Notes: a model not told the origin generated them from the sequence alone. Numbered from the stretch's first letter, positions 7,002 to 15,528 are shown. The stretch: 37,005 nucleotides of DNA from Verrucomicrobiota bacterium (GCA_021733945.1 JAIPJX010000036.1:1-37005), one strand, 5' to 3'. Numbers and translations are program-made.

Positions 7002-8705
7002 ATGCGGGTGCCAATATCCAATTGGATGCCGCTTCTGGTCGCAGCCGTGCTGACCTTTTGCGGCTGTGCTGCGCCATCGCAGGGGCTCCAGGCTCCAGGC
7101 GGCAACCGTTCCGGGACCGAATCCCCGAGCGGTTCGACTGACTCCCAATCCGATATTGCGGTCGACGCTGTCGCGCATTTCGCGACCGCCCTGAGCTATG
7201 ACCTGGAGGGGCGGCAGGTCGAAGCGCTGGATCACTATTCCCAGGCAGCCAATCAGGACCTCTCCTACGAGCCGGTCGTGATCGAAACGGCCCGCCGTCA
7301 CCTGCGTGCCGGGGAACCGGACAAAGCCATCCCCCTGCTTGAGCGGTCAGCCAAACGAAAGGACGCCTCGGGCACCCTGTTCGCATGGCTGGGCCTGGCC
7401 TACGGACAAGCCAATCAACCAGACAAGGCGATCAAAGCCGACAAAAAGGCCATCAACCTTTTGCCTGACTCCCTCGGAGCCTACCAAAACCTCTCCCACA
7501 TCTACCTCCAGAACGGACGGACCAACGACGCCGTGGCTGTCCTTGACCAGGCTGCCCGTCGGATCTCGGTCGACACCGAATTCCTCCTCGATCTGGCGGA
7601 TTTGAACGATCGGTACGGCCAATCCCGCCTGATCCCCCCCCAGGTCGTCCGGCAACGGATCACGAAACTGCTCGACCGCGTGATGGAACAGGACCCGGAA
7701 CATCCGGTGATTCTCCAGCGCGTGGGTGACGGGTATCTCAAAGCCGGTGCCCCCGAAAAGGCCGAGGTCGCCTTTGTTCGCCTCCTGGAACGGTTCCCGC
7801 GCATGCTGCTGATCCGCAGCAAACTCGCCGATATCTACCTGCAGACAGGCAACACCCAAAAGGCGATGGAACAGTTGCAGGAGCTCTCGGCTCAGAACCC
7901 GACCAATGCAAGAACGCAGGCCTTCCTGGGCATGCTCGCGCTGGATTCGAACGATCTGACGAACGCGGTGATTTATCTGGAACGTGCCCTCACCCTTGAA
8001 CCCGGCCTTGAGAACGTTTACTACGACCTGGCAAGAGCCCACCTCATGGCGCGCCATCCCGACCTCTCGCACGAAGTGCTCGAACGGGCACGGGCACGGT
8101 TCCACTCCAGTTTCATGCTCGAGCTCTATTCGGGAATGACCGCGGCCGCCCAGCAAAAATTTAACGATGCGGTCCGGCATTTTCTTTCCGCGGAACTGAT
8201 CGCAAAAGCAGGCACCAGCGGGGGAGTGCAACTCAATCCGCAATTCTTTTTCCAGGTGGGATCGGCTTACGAACGCAGCGGGGACCACGCACAGGCTGCC
8301 GAGTATTTCCAGAAGGCCCTGGCAATGGCACCCGATTTTACCGAAGCGCTCAATTACCTGGGTTACATGTGGGCGGATCTCGGAATTCAACTCGAACAGG
8401 CTCGGGATTTGATTGAACGAGCCCTGAAACAGCAACCCGAGAATCCGGCTTATCTGGACAGTCTTGCATGGGTTCTCTTCAAGCTCAAACAACCCGCCGA
8501 AGCCCTGCCTCCCATGCTCAAGGCGATCGAAAAATCCGAGGAACCCGATCCGGTGCTTTTCGATCACCTCGGGGATATCCAACACCTGATCGGCAACCAT
8601 GCCGCCGCCAGGGAGGCCTGGGAAAACTCACTGAAGGCCGAGGAGGATCCGAAGGTTCGCACGAAACTCAATTCCCTGACGCCGGTGGAGAAGACCAACC
8701 CCTAG
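7002..8705 (+). CDS. Exported tetratricopeptide repeat protein, lipoprotein candidate
   Basis: About 567 residues from the ATG at 7002. The N-terminus (MRVPISNWMPLLVAAVLTFC, then GCAAPSQG) is a signal sequence with a loose lipobox (FCGC), so lipid attachment at Cys22 is likely but not certain. The rest is at least ten tetratricopeptide repeats, for example EALDHYSQAANQDL, KAIPLLERSAKR, KAIKADKKAINLLPDSLGAY and AAEYFQKALAMAPDFTEALN. These form a superhelical scaffold for protein-protein contacts. An in-frame TTG at 6930 would extend it, but it would bury the signal peptide. Its partner is unknown; such periplasmic TPR lipoproteins often assist assembly of envelope complexes. It is 80 nt after the COX24-like gene, and DUF2203 follows 3 nt after its stop. 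Confidence 0.88.
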   Translation: MRVPISNWMPLLVAAVLTFCGCAAPSQGLQAPGGNRSGTESPSGSTDSQSDIAVDAVAHFATALSYDLEGRQVEALDHYSQAANQDLSYEPVVIETARRHLRAGEPDKAIPLLERSAKRKDASGTLFAWLGLAYGQANQPDKAIKADKKAINLLPDSLGAYQNLSHIYLQNGRTNDAVAVLDQAARRISVDTEFLLDLADLNDRYGQSRLIPPQVVRQRITKLLDRVMEQDPEHPVILQRVGDGYLKAGAPEKAEVAFVRLLERFPRMLLIRSKLADIYLQTGNTQKAMEQLQELSAQNPTNARTQAFLGMLALDSNDLTNAVIYLERALTLEPGLENVYYDLARAHLMARHPDLSHEVLERARARFHSSFMLELYSGMTAAAQQKFNDAVRHFLSAELIAKAGTSGGVQLNPQFFFQVGSAYERSGDHAQAAEYFQKALAMAPDFTEALNYLGYMWADLGIQLEQARDLIERALKQQPENPAYLDSLAWVLFKLKQPAEALPPMLKAIEKSEEPDPVLFDHLGDIQHLIGNHAAAREAWENSLKAEEDPKVRTKLNSLTPVEKTNP

Positions 8706-8708
8706 TCC

Positions 8709-9092
8709 ATGAGCCACCGGTTTACCAAACATTACACCCGCGAGGAAGCCACCGCCCTGCTGCCGAAAATCCGGCAATGGCTCGAGGATCTCTCACACCT
8801 CGGAGCAAAGGTGCGACGCCTGGACGGCGAGTTCAAGCCGGTGCTCCGGAGCGGCATTGATCTGGGCGGGGACCGTGTCAGCAGTTGGGTCCGGGCCATG
8901 ATCGGATTTCAGGAGATTCTGGGAGAATTTGAGAGGGGAGAGATCCAGCTCAAGGACATCGAACGGGGGTTGATCGATTTCCCAGCCTTTGTGGGCGGCA
9001 AAGAGGTCTTTCTCTGTTGGGAAAAGAGCGAAGCCGATGTTGAGTTCTGGCATGACCTGGACACCGGCTATGCGGGGAGGGAATGCCTTTAA
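8709..9092 (+). CDS. DUF2203 family protein
   Basis: A 127-residue cytoplasmic protein that begins FTKHYTREEATALLPKIRQW and ends with the DUF2203 signature: KDIERGLIDFPAFVGGKEVF, then LCWEKSEADVEFWHDLDTGY and AGRECL. No biochemical function is established for the family. The conserved Trp/His/Asp residues near the C-terminus suggest a ligand pocket, but that is speculation. The ATG is 3 nt after the stop of the TPR gene, so the two are translationally linked. Confidence 0.88.
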   Translation: MSHRFTKHYTREEATALLPKIRQWLEDLSHLGAKVRRLDGEFKPVLRSGIDLGGDRVSSWVRAMIGFQEILGEFERGEIQLKDIERGLIDFPAFVGGKEVFLCWEKSEADVEFWHDLDTGYAGRECL

Positions 9093-9108
9093 TACGGTCG
9101 TTTTCTCC

Positions 9109-9135
9109 TAAAGAAATCCTGAAAACCGCCGATTC
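9109..9135 (+). promoter_or_regulatory. Sigma-28 (FliA) type promoter
   Basis: TAAA at 9109-9112, then exactly 15 nt, then GCCGATTC at 9128-9135. This matches the flagellar sigma-28 consensus TAAA-N15-GCCGATAA at all but the last two bases. The predicted transcription start is near 9142, immediately before the structured leader. It serves the flagellin-like gene at 9246, as expected for a late flagellar gene. Confidence 0.8.
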
Positions 9136-9142
9136 TAAGTAT

Positions 9143-9199
9143 GGCGACCGGCAGAAAGTCCGGGGCAAAGCCTCACAAGCTTTCAGGCCTCAGGTCGCC
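9143..9199 (+). ncRNA. Structured leader, candidate class I c-di-GMP (GEMM) riboswitch
   Basis: Perfect closing stem GGCGACC (9143-9149) / GGTCGCC (9193-9199) around a compact core. The core has a short hairpin with a GAAA-containing loop (9150-9161), then GGGGCAAAGCC (9162-9172), then a GCCT/AGGC hairpin. The order of elements and the GCAAAGCC block resemble the GEMM / c-di-GMP-I riboswitch. Against this, the usual GGCAAACC segment is not present as such, the GAAA sits in a five-base loop, and the element is short. It begins at the predicted sigma-28 transcription start and precedes a flagellin-like gene, a regulon typical for c-di-GMP. The stem is seen directly; the class is tentative. Confidence 0.4.
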
Positions 9200-9226
9200 C
9201 AGTGGCATGGATGCCGCTTGAAGGAT

Positions 9227-9244
9227 AGACAAATGGATTTGTCT
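9227..9244 (+). promoter_or_regulatory. Hairpin between ribosome binding site and start codon
   Basis: AGACAAA (9227-9233), loop TGGA, TTTGTCT (9238-9244): a perfect 7-bp stem lying between AAGGA (9221-9225) and the ATG at 9246. Folded, it would bring a Shine-Dalgarno 20 nt away to within 2-3 nt of the start; unfolded, the spacing is too long. A role in translation control is inferred. Confidence 0.55.
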
Positions 9245-9245
9245 T

Positions 9246-10049
9246 ATGATCATTCAACAAAATTACTCTAGCCTTGGGGCCACGGTCGGAACGGATCCGA
9301 ACTCCCACTCTTTCCATTCCCAAAACTGGTTTCGCTCCGCAGGCAGACGAAATCCCCTTCCCCAGGAGGAAGAAAAACCGCAGGACAATTCGGTCTCCAT
9401 CGGTTCCCACTCGTGGTCCCACAGCGATCTGCTCACGGCGAATCTGACCGTCGGCAACGCCATCTCCTTCAGCCAGACGGAAGACGCGTTCCTGCGCAAG
9501 GCACAGGAATCGCTCCAACGCATGGGGGAACTTTCCTTACAGGCCCAGGCGGAGGGTCAGAGCGAAACCGACCGTCAGAAATGCGGCGATGAATTTGTGC
9601 AGCTGCAAACCCGGATTCGTGCCATCGAATCCAAGATGATTGATACCATCGGAATCTTTGCCGACGCAGCCCTGCAGATGACCCTCGAAGTCGGGGAAAT
9701 GGTTGAAACGGAGGAGATGGTCACATTCGGAAGAATTCCTCTGCATGACTACCTCGGGAGGCCGGCCGATCCCAAACAAACCGGGATCGCCGACGGGAAA
9801 ACCGCTTCCGACGCTTCGAGCTCCATCCGCGATGCGCTGAAAGCCATCACCTCCCTCCGCACGCAGGTGAGCAGTCATATCCAGGAACTCTGTCAAACCG
9901 GCGAAGAAATCGTCGCCCGGATGGACCATGGCACAATCACCAGGGACAGCACCGAGTCCGCGAGATCCAACATCCTCGCCAAGTCCGCCGTTGCCATTCT
10001 GGCCCAGGCGAACGCGCTGCCAGGCTCCACCCTCCGGCTCCTGGGTTGA
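9246..10049 (+). CDS. Shortened flagellin-like protein
   Basis: A 267-residue protein with the inner parts of both flagellin ends. VGNAISFSQTEDAFLRKAQE, then SLQRMGELSLQAQAEGQSET and DRQKCGDEFVQLQTRIRAIE (about residues 69-128) match the ND1 helices of flagellin. DSTESARSNILAKSAVAILA, then QANALPGSTLRLLG (the last 34 residues) match the CD0/CD1 end. The first ~65 residues (MIIQQNYSSLGATVG..., then a charged Pro/Glu-rich stretch) do not resemble the usual INTNxxAL...LSSGxRI start, so the outer D0 helix is altered or lost. It has two cysteines, uncommon in filament flagellins. No other flagellar gene is nearby. The sigma-28 promoter argues that it is a working member of a flagellar regulon, as a minor flagellin, a junction/cap component or a diverged paralogue. 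Confidence 0.78.
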   Translation: MIIQQNYSSLGATVGTDPNSHSFHSQNWFRSAGRRNPLPQEEEKPQDNSVSIGSHSWSHSDLLTANLTVGNAISFSQTEDAFLRKAQESLQRMGELSLQAQAEGQSETDRQKCGDEFVQLQTRIRAIESKMIDTIGIFADAALQMTLEVGEMVETEEMVTFGRIPLHDYLGRPADPKQTGIADGKTASDASSSIRDALKAITSLRTQVSSHIQELCQTGEEIVARMDHGTITRDSTESARSNILAKSAVAILAQANALPGSTLRLLG

Positions 10050-10099
10050 ACCCAGCCGTTCACCCACCCTGTAAAGAATCCCTCTGGATTCCACAAACG

Positions 10100-10297
10100 A
10101 TGGTCCACCCCGAAATAGCAGCCGCTCTCACCGCCCTGGGTTGTCCCCAGGAGAAATCTGAGGAGATGGCCGCGCAACTGGACAAGCGTGCCCGACAATT
10201 GGAGCAGCAGACCGGACGAACCTACGAACAGTCCCTCATGCACCTCCTGAATCTGTTTAAACAGGGCTGGGCAGCCGCGGAAAAAGGAATTCGTTGA
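10100..10297 (+). CDS. Small hypothetical protein
   Basis: A 65-residue helical protein (MVHPEIAAALTALGCPQEKS, then EEMAAQLDKRARQLEQQTGR and TYEQSLMHLLNLFKQGWAAAEKGIR) with no signal peptide or membrane segment. The frame opens at 10046, but the ATG at 10100 gives the more coherent N-terminus. It resembles short uncharacterised verrucomicrobial proteins as far as I recall; no function can be assigned. It lies 50 nt downstream of the flagellin-like gene on the same strand and may share its transcript. Confidence 0.65.
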   Translation: MVHPEIAAALTALGCPQEKSEEMAAQLDKRARQLEQQTGRTYEQSLMHLLNLFKQGWAAAEKGIR

Positions 10298-10377
10298 TCC
10301 CTCCAGGCATGTCCCATGGATTCCCCCTGCCGCAACGGACGCACCCCACAGCCTGATAACAGTTGATCCATACCAAC

Positions 10378-10932
10378 ATGATCAAACCCTGGTCCACCCT
10401 GAGCTCCGCACCGGCGGGAGATTTCAGAATCTTTCAAGTGCGGAAAGACATCAAACGCTCGCCGCGCACGGGGGATGACCACGATTTCGTCATCATCGAA
10501 TGTGTCAACTGGGTGAACATCATTGCCACGACGGCCGACGGGCATCTGGTCATGGTGGAACAGTTCCGGCACGGCTCCAACACCGTCGAGCTGGAGATCC
10601 CCGGTGGAGTCATGGATTCCACGGATACATCCCCCGAGCACACGGCTCAGCGTGAACTACGGGAGGAAACAGGCTACAGCGGCACTCAGGGAAAAATCAT
10701 CGGCCAGGTCTTTTCCAATCCGGCCATCATGAACAACACCTGCTTCACGGTGTTTATTGAAGACTGCCGTATCCTGCACGCCACCGAGTTCGATCGGACG
10801 GAAGATCTGATCACCCGATTGGTGCCGATCCGGGACATCCCGGGACTGGTGGCCCAGGGACGAATTCGCCACTCTCTGGCCGTGGCGGCACTCTTTCACT
10901 TCGAACTCTGGCGCCAGGGCACATCCTCCTGA
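10378..10932 (+). CDS. Nudix hydrolase, ADP-ribose pyrophosphatase type
   Basis: About 184 residues from the ATG at 10378. The Nudix box is present: ELEIPGGVMDSTDTSPEHTA, then QRELREETGY. Its core RELREETGY is intact and supplies the metal-binding glutamates. The upstream Glu of the GX5E element is replaced by Asp and the loop is one residue longer than the consensus. The preceding NIIATTADGHLVMVEQFRHG is typical of ADP-ribose pyrophosphatases (NudF-like), which cleave ADP-ribose to AMP and ribose-5-phosphate; the substrate is inferred from this. The frame extends five codons to a TTG at 10363. The gene is convergent with the RND permease gene, 18 nt apart, with no obvious terminator between them. 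Confidence 0.88.
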   Translation: MIKPWSTLSSAPAGDFRIFQVRKDIKRSPRTGDDHDFVIIECVNWVNIIATTADGHLVMVEQFRHGSNTVELEIPGGVMDSTDTSPEHTAQRELREETGYSGTQGKIIGQVFSNPAIMNNTCFTVFIEDCRILHATEFDRTEDLITRLVPIRDIPGLVAQGRIRHSLAVAALFHFELWRQGTSS

Positions 10933-10950
10933 CCCGTCCCCAGACCCGGA

Positions 10951-13900
10951 TTACCTCCCGGCTTTATCGACTCGAACCGGAGTCAGATTGGCCGCGGAGG
11001 GCGCCCCGCGCAGGAGACGCGAAACCACGCCGGACAACCAGCCCCGGAACTCAAGAGCGGTGGCGAACAGCAGAGGAATCAGGATCAGCGTGAACAACGT
11101 GGACAGGGCCATGCCTCCAACCACCGCAACCCCCAATCCACTGTAAAGTTCCATGCCGACTCCACTGCCCAAAGCAAGCGGGAGCATGCCAATCGCGGTT
11201 GTCATCGAAGTCATGAAAATCGGACGCATGCGAACGCGCACCGCTTCCCGGGCCGCCAGGTGCAGTTCCATGCCTTCCCTCACGCACCGGAGCGAAAAAT
11301 CGACCAGAAGAATCGCGTTGTTCACAACGATCCCGGACAACAGAACAAACCCGAGCATCGTGATGACGTTGAACTCCGCGCCTGTCACCCAGATTCCCAG
11401 AATTCCACCCGTCAGGGCCAGGGGCACCGAGAACAGAATGATCAGCGGATAACCGAACGACTGGAACAACGCAGCCATCAGAAGATACGAGATCAACAGC
11501 GCAAACAGAAACGATCCACTCAGTGCCCGCATCGTCCGCTCCAGGTCATCCGCAGTCCCGGACATCTCCGCCCGGTAGGTTGTTGAAGGCACGCCGTACC
11601 GGTCCGTGATCCCGGCTCGGAACGGTGCCAGGATCTCCGAGCGCACTTTTTGGATGAAAGTCTGCAGGGCCACCCGCTCCTGAATGTCAATGCGGAGCGA
11701 GAGCGCGCGTTCCTTGTCGATATGATTAATCTCTTCGGGTCCCATGCGCTTCTCGATCCTGGCGATTTCGTTCAATCGGATCGTGCCACCGTTCGGAGTG
11801 GCGATCAGGATGCTGCGCAACGCATCCGTATGCAGCACCTGGCCCTCGCGGGCCTTTACAATCAGCTCGTATTCCTTGCCCCCCTCGCGGTAATAGGAGG
11901 CACGCGTACCTTCCAAAACGGTCTCAACCGCGTTGGCAACGTCCTGCGACGTCATGCCGAGATCCGCCAGACGTTCCCGATCCGGCAGCACGTGAAGCTC
12001 TGGATTCGCAAGAGCGAAAGAGTTGTGGACCTCCTTGACCTCCGGCATCCGCCTCAACTCGTCTTCCAGGTCCAGACTCATCCTCTGAAGGAGGTTCATG
12101 TCCGGCCCCGTCACATCAAGCTCAATGCGTTTGCCTTCCGAGCGCCATCCAAAATCCGATTCCCGGCTCACGTTGAACCGGAAGTCCGAAGGCAGCACTT
12201 TGCGCCCATAAGCCTCAAGATCCGCAATCACCTTGTCGGCGTTCTCCGCCGTGGCAAACTCAGGCTCCAGCGTGACCCCAAAAAAAGATCCGCTGCGGCG
12301 TGTGTAACAAAACATTCGAAACAAATGATCCACCTCGGACATGATGAAATCCTCGATCTTCTTGGTCTGCCTCTGAGCCCCTTCCAAACTCATGCCCGTC
12401 GGATTCGTGATTTGCCCCCGAACGTTGGCATTCTCGCTCTGGGGCAAATATTCAGCCGGTGGCACCAGAGTCAGGCTGAGCAGGAACCCTCCGAAAACCA
12501 CCGCAAAGATCAGAGCCCTTTTGGGTTTGGATACAAGGCCCGCGCTGACAACCCCAAAAAAGAACGACTGCACCATCCGTGCGAAGCCCCCCAGCATCCC
12601 TCCATTGGAAGCCGGATCATCAAGTTTCCCGGAATCCACCTCATGCGCTCCGTCCCCCCCCCGAATTCCCATCAACCGGCTGGCAAGCATGGGAATGACC
12701 GTGATCGAGGCAATCATCGACAGGATCACGGAGAATGAAATCGAATAGGCGATGTCCTGAAACAACTGGCCGGCCTGTTCGCGAATGAAGAGCACGGGCA
12801 GGAAAACAATCAGGGTCGTCAGGGACGAAGCCAAAATGGGTGCCCACACCTCGTGCGTCGCCCTTCTTGCCGATTCCCGGGAGCTGGCCCGATGCTCCTT
12901 GCGGTGACGAAAAATATTCTCCATCACCACCACCGCATTGTCCACCACCATGCCCGCCGCAAAAGCAAGACCAGCGAGCGAGATCACGTTGACCGACCGG
13001 CCAAAAGCCGCCAGAAGCACGAACGTGCCGATCAAACAGAGCGGGATGGTGATCGCGATGCAGAAGGTGGAAACCAGCGACCGGAGAAACAGGTAGAGCA
13101 CCACCGTGGCAAACGCGGCACCAAACATCAGATTGCGCAACACCCGAAAGATCGCCGCCCAGATGTACTCGGAAGCATCGTAGTTGATCCAGAGATTCAG
13201 CCCGTTTTTCTCGTTCTCACGGTTGATCCGTTCCACCTCCTGGGAAATCCGGCGCGTTACCAGAATCGTATTCGCTCCGGTCATCTTCGCGATGCTCACG
13301 GACACCGAAGGCTTGCCCATGGTTCCACCCACCGAGTCCGGCTTTTCATATCCGTCCACGACTTCCGCAAGATCTTCCACACGGATCACCCCGTCCGGAC
13401 CGTTCTTCACCACCGTGCGCCGGACCTCGTCCAGACTGGTGTACTGCCCGACGGTGCGCACCAGCATGCGCGAGTCCCCCCCCTCAATGTCGCCCCCGCG
13501 CCGATTCTGATTTTCACGCCTGAGCGCCGACTGAACTTCGCCGATCGTCACGTTCCGAGAATCCAGGGCGGCCAGATCAATCAACACCTGAATCTCGCGG
13601 CGCGCCCCTCCCCACCAGCGGACAGTGGCGACCCCCTCCACCCGCTCCAGCCGGGGCCCGATGGTCTCCTCAAGAATCTCGCGCACCTGATTGACCGGCA
13701 AATCGCTCTGAATGGTGATCCGGATCACCGATTCATACTCGTCCGAATTCGATGCGTAAATGGTCGGTTTCTGGGCCTCCTCGGGCAGGGAACGGACGCT
13801 GGCCAGCTTGGTATTGATGTCGATCAGCGCAACGTCCTTGTCGATTCCCCAGTCAAACTCCAGCTCGATCCTCGAACGGCCCTCCTCGGATTCGGACCGG

Positions 13901-14139
13901 ATCTTCCGCAGGTTCTGCACCGTCGCCAGGCGCTGCTCCTGGCGAAGCGTCAACTCGGATTCGACTTCCATGGCGGCCGCACCCGGGTACTCCGTGTAGA
14001 TCGTGATCACCGGCCGGTCCGTCGTGGGGTTGAGCTGGATCGGAATCCGGGTCAACGCCGCCAACCCGAACAACACCACCAGGATCATTCCAACCACAAC
14101 GGCCGTGCCGTTGCGTACACTGATATCGATAATCTTCAT
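10951..14139 (-). CDS. RND efflux permease, HAE1/AcrB-like
   Basis: A 1062-residue inner-membrane proton-driven exporter of the hydrophobe/amphiphile efflux family. It has the expected plan: one N-terminal helix (AVVVGMILVVLFGLAALTRI), a large periplasmic porter domain, helices 2-6, a second periplasmic domain, and a C-terminal helix bundle (LISYLLMAALFQSFGYPLII and IVVNNAILLVDFSLRC). In the proton-relay segment near residue 395 the sequence is AGMVVDNAVVVMEN: the first relay Asp is kept and the second is Asn rather than Asp. The substrate cannot be predicted. TGAGGT precedes the ATG, and the adaptor gene ends 9 nt upstream, so the two form one operon. No outer-membrane channel gene is present. 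Confidence 0.95.
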   Translation of the reverse strand: MKIIDISVRNGTAVVVGMILVVLFGLAALTRIPIQLNPTTDRPVITIYTEYPGAAAMEVESELTLRQEQRLATVQNLRKIRSESEEGRSRIELEFDWGIDKDVALIDINTKLASVRSLPEEAQKPTIYASNSDEYESVIRITIQSDLPVNQVREILEETIGPRLERVEGVATVRWWGGARREIQVLIDLAALDSRNVTIGEVQSALRRENQNRRGGDIEGGDSRMLVRTVGQYTSLDEVRRTVVKNGPDGVIRVEDLAEVVDGYEKPDSVGGTMGKPSVSVSIAKMTGANTILVTRRISQEVERINRENEKNGLNLWINYDASEYIWAAIFRVLRNLMFGAAFATVVLYLFLRSLVSTFCIAITIPLCLIGTFVLLAAFGRSVNVISLAGLAFAAGMVVDNAVVVMENIFRHRKEHRASSRESARRATHEVWAPILASSLTTLIVFLPVLFIREQAGQLFQDIAYSISFSVILSMIASITVIPMLASRLMGIRGGDGAHEVDSGKLDDPASNGGMLGGFARMVQSFFFGVVSAGLVSKPKRALIFAVVFGGFLLSLTLVPPAEYLPQSENANVRGQITNPTGMSLEGAQRQTKKIEDFIMSEVDHLFRMFCYTRRSGSFFGVTLEPEFATAENADKVIADLEAYGRKVLPSDFRFNVSRESDFGWRSEGKRIELDVTGPDMNLLQRMSLDLEDELRRMPEVKEVHNSFALANPELHVLPDRERLADLGMTSQDVANAVETVLEGTRASYYREGGKEYELIVKAREGQVLHTDALRSILIATPNGGTIRLNEIARIEKRMGPEEINHIDKERALSLRIDIQERVALQTFIQKVRSEILAPFRAGITDRYGVPSTTYRAEMSGTADDLERTMRALSGSFLFALLISYLLMAALFQSFGYPLIILFSVPLALTGGILGIWVTGAEFNVITMLGFVLLSGIVVNNAILLVDFSLRCVREGMELHLAAREAVRVRMRPIFMTSMTTAIGMLPLALGSGVGMELYSGLGVAVVGGMALSTLFTLILIPLLFATALEFRGWLSGVVSRLLRGAPSAANLTPVRVDKAGR

Positions 14140-14148
14140 CTACCTCAG

Positions 14149-15528
14149 TTAATTGGCTCGAACAATCGGCGCCCCAGGATTCAGGCGATGCAACGGGGCC
14201 CCACCCGTGAGTCGGTTCCCTCCCATCACCACCACTTCGCACCCACCCCACAACTCGCCGCTCTGCCTGGCTTCAATCACCAGTTCCAATTGCATCTCCT
14301 TCACAACAGTCACCTGAACTTCCACCGCCGTGGAATCCTGCCTCACCGCAGCCTCCGGATCCCTCTCCGTGGAGTCGCCTGAACCCGGTTTCTCGACGAC
14401 AGGGTCAACCCGGTAAACCACCATCTTCTGTTCCCGGTACTGGATCGCCTCCCTCGGAATCGTCAGGACCCGCGGTTTTTCATCAATCTCAAGTCGCACC
14501 TTGGCATACATTCCCGCCGACAATCGTCCGTCCCCGTTGTCCATCTGCAGAAGCACCGGAAAGTTTCGGGATCCGGTCTGAGCCTGCGGAATCACCTGGA
14601 GCACGTTCGCCTGAAATTCCTCCCCCTCCAACCCCGGCACCGTGACCGTGGCTGTTTGCCCGGGCTTGATCAGGACCACGCTCCGCTGCGGAGCCTCCAC
14701 CCGCAGTTTCATCGGGTTGAGAACCAGCAGCACCAGAATAGGCTGCCCTTCGCTTGTCCACTCCTGCTCCTCCTTCAAACGCACGGAAATCACCCCATCG
14801 AAGGGCGCCAAAACCTGGTGATCCTCCAACTGCCGTTTAATGTCGTCCACCTGCGCTCGTCGAACCTTTACTTCGGACCGCGCGATCTGAATGTCTTCAG
14901 ACCTGAAACCACTTTCAATCAGGGCCAATCGTGCTTTCGCCTGCGAAAGCTGGGCGATTGCAACGTCATACTCCGAACGCGCCTTGCCCAACTCACTTGC
15001 CGCCGAGATCCCCTGCTCCGCCAACAGCGTGGTGCGTTGCCAGTCATCCCTGGCCGCCGTGAAGACCGCCTCGGCCGCGGTCATCCTCCGGCGCGATTCC
15101 TCGATTTCCAGAGGTTGATACCCAGCCTCCAGGCGTTGCAGATCGTACTGCGCCTTCTCCAACTCCGCCTCCGCCCGGACCAGGGCGATACGATCCCCGC
15201 GGGCGTCCAGTTCAAACAAAAGCTGGCCCTTGCGCACCCTCTCCCCTTCGGAAACCTTCATGGAGATGATTTGCCCGCTGGCCTTGGAGCTGATCTCAAC
15301 TTCCTGAAACGCTTCAAGGGATCCTGGAAACTCAAAGACCTGAGACAGCTTGCGCTCGCGAACCAGACCGGTTTCGACCTTGGTGATCATCAAATCTCCA
15401 GTCGCACCCAACAGGGAAACCGCGCACCCCATCCAGGCGGGAATCGACAATCGTCCCCACAATCGAACCAGGTTGCCCCAAGGCAGAGAGATTTGCATAC
15501 GGACTCTATTAACAGGAGAAAGGGTCAT
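14149..15528 (-). CDS. Periplasmic adaptor (membrane fusion protein) of the RND pump
   Basis: A 459-residue membrane fusion protein that would bridge the permease to an outer-membrane channel. A hydrophobic N-terminal segment (LSIPAWMGCAVSLLGATG) serves as signal or anchor. The lipoyl-like half-motif ISSKASGQIISMKVSEGERV, then RKGQLLFELD, lies at about residues 80-110. A long alpha-helical hairpin rich in Ala/Glu/Arg follows (about 110-240), then the second lipoyl half (VLAPFDGVISVRLKEEQEW) and beta-barrel domains. The ATG at 15528 is used; MQISLPWGNL at 15498 is an alternative and neither has a clear Shine-Dalgarno. It is first in the two-gene operon and divergent from the amidohydrolase gene. 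Confidence 0.92.
   Translation of the reverse strand: MTLSPVNRVRMQISLPWGNLVRLWGRLSIPAWMGCAVSLLGATGDLMITKVETGLVRERKLSQVFEFPGSLEAFQEVEISSKASGQIISMKVSEGERVRKGQLLFELDARGDRIALVRAEAELEKAQYDLQRLEAGYQPLEIEESRRRMTAAEAVFTAARDDWQRTTLLAEQGISAASELGKARSEYDVAIAQLSQAKARLALIESGFRSEDIQIARSEVKVRRAQVDDIKRQLEDHQVLAPFDGVISVRLKEEQEWTSEGQPILVLLVLNPMKLRVEAPQRSVVLIKPGQTATVTVPGLEGEEFQANVLQVIPQAQTGSRNFPVLLQMDNGDGRLSAGMYAKVRLEIDEKPRVLTIPREAIQYREQKMVVYRVDPVVEKPGSGDSTERDPEAAVRQDSTAVEVQVTVVKEMQLELVIEARQSGELWGGCEVVVMGGNRLTGGAPLHRLNPGAPIVRAN

Noticed and set aside
9233..9271. Short frame starting MDLSYDHSTKLL overlapping the flagellin-like start
   Set aside because: Only 12 codons, starting inside the hairpin; the flagellin-like frame explains the region better. 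A leader-peptide role cannot be excluded.
11650..14382. Two long plus-strand frames (362 and 509 codons) opposite the RND permease and adaptor
   Set aside because: Composition is typical of an antisense shadow (His/Arg/Pro-rich), with no ribosome binding site or motif; the RND frame is unmistakable.
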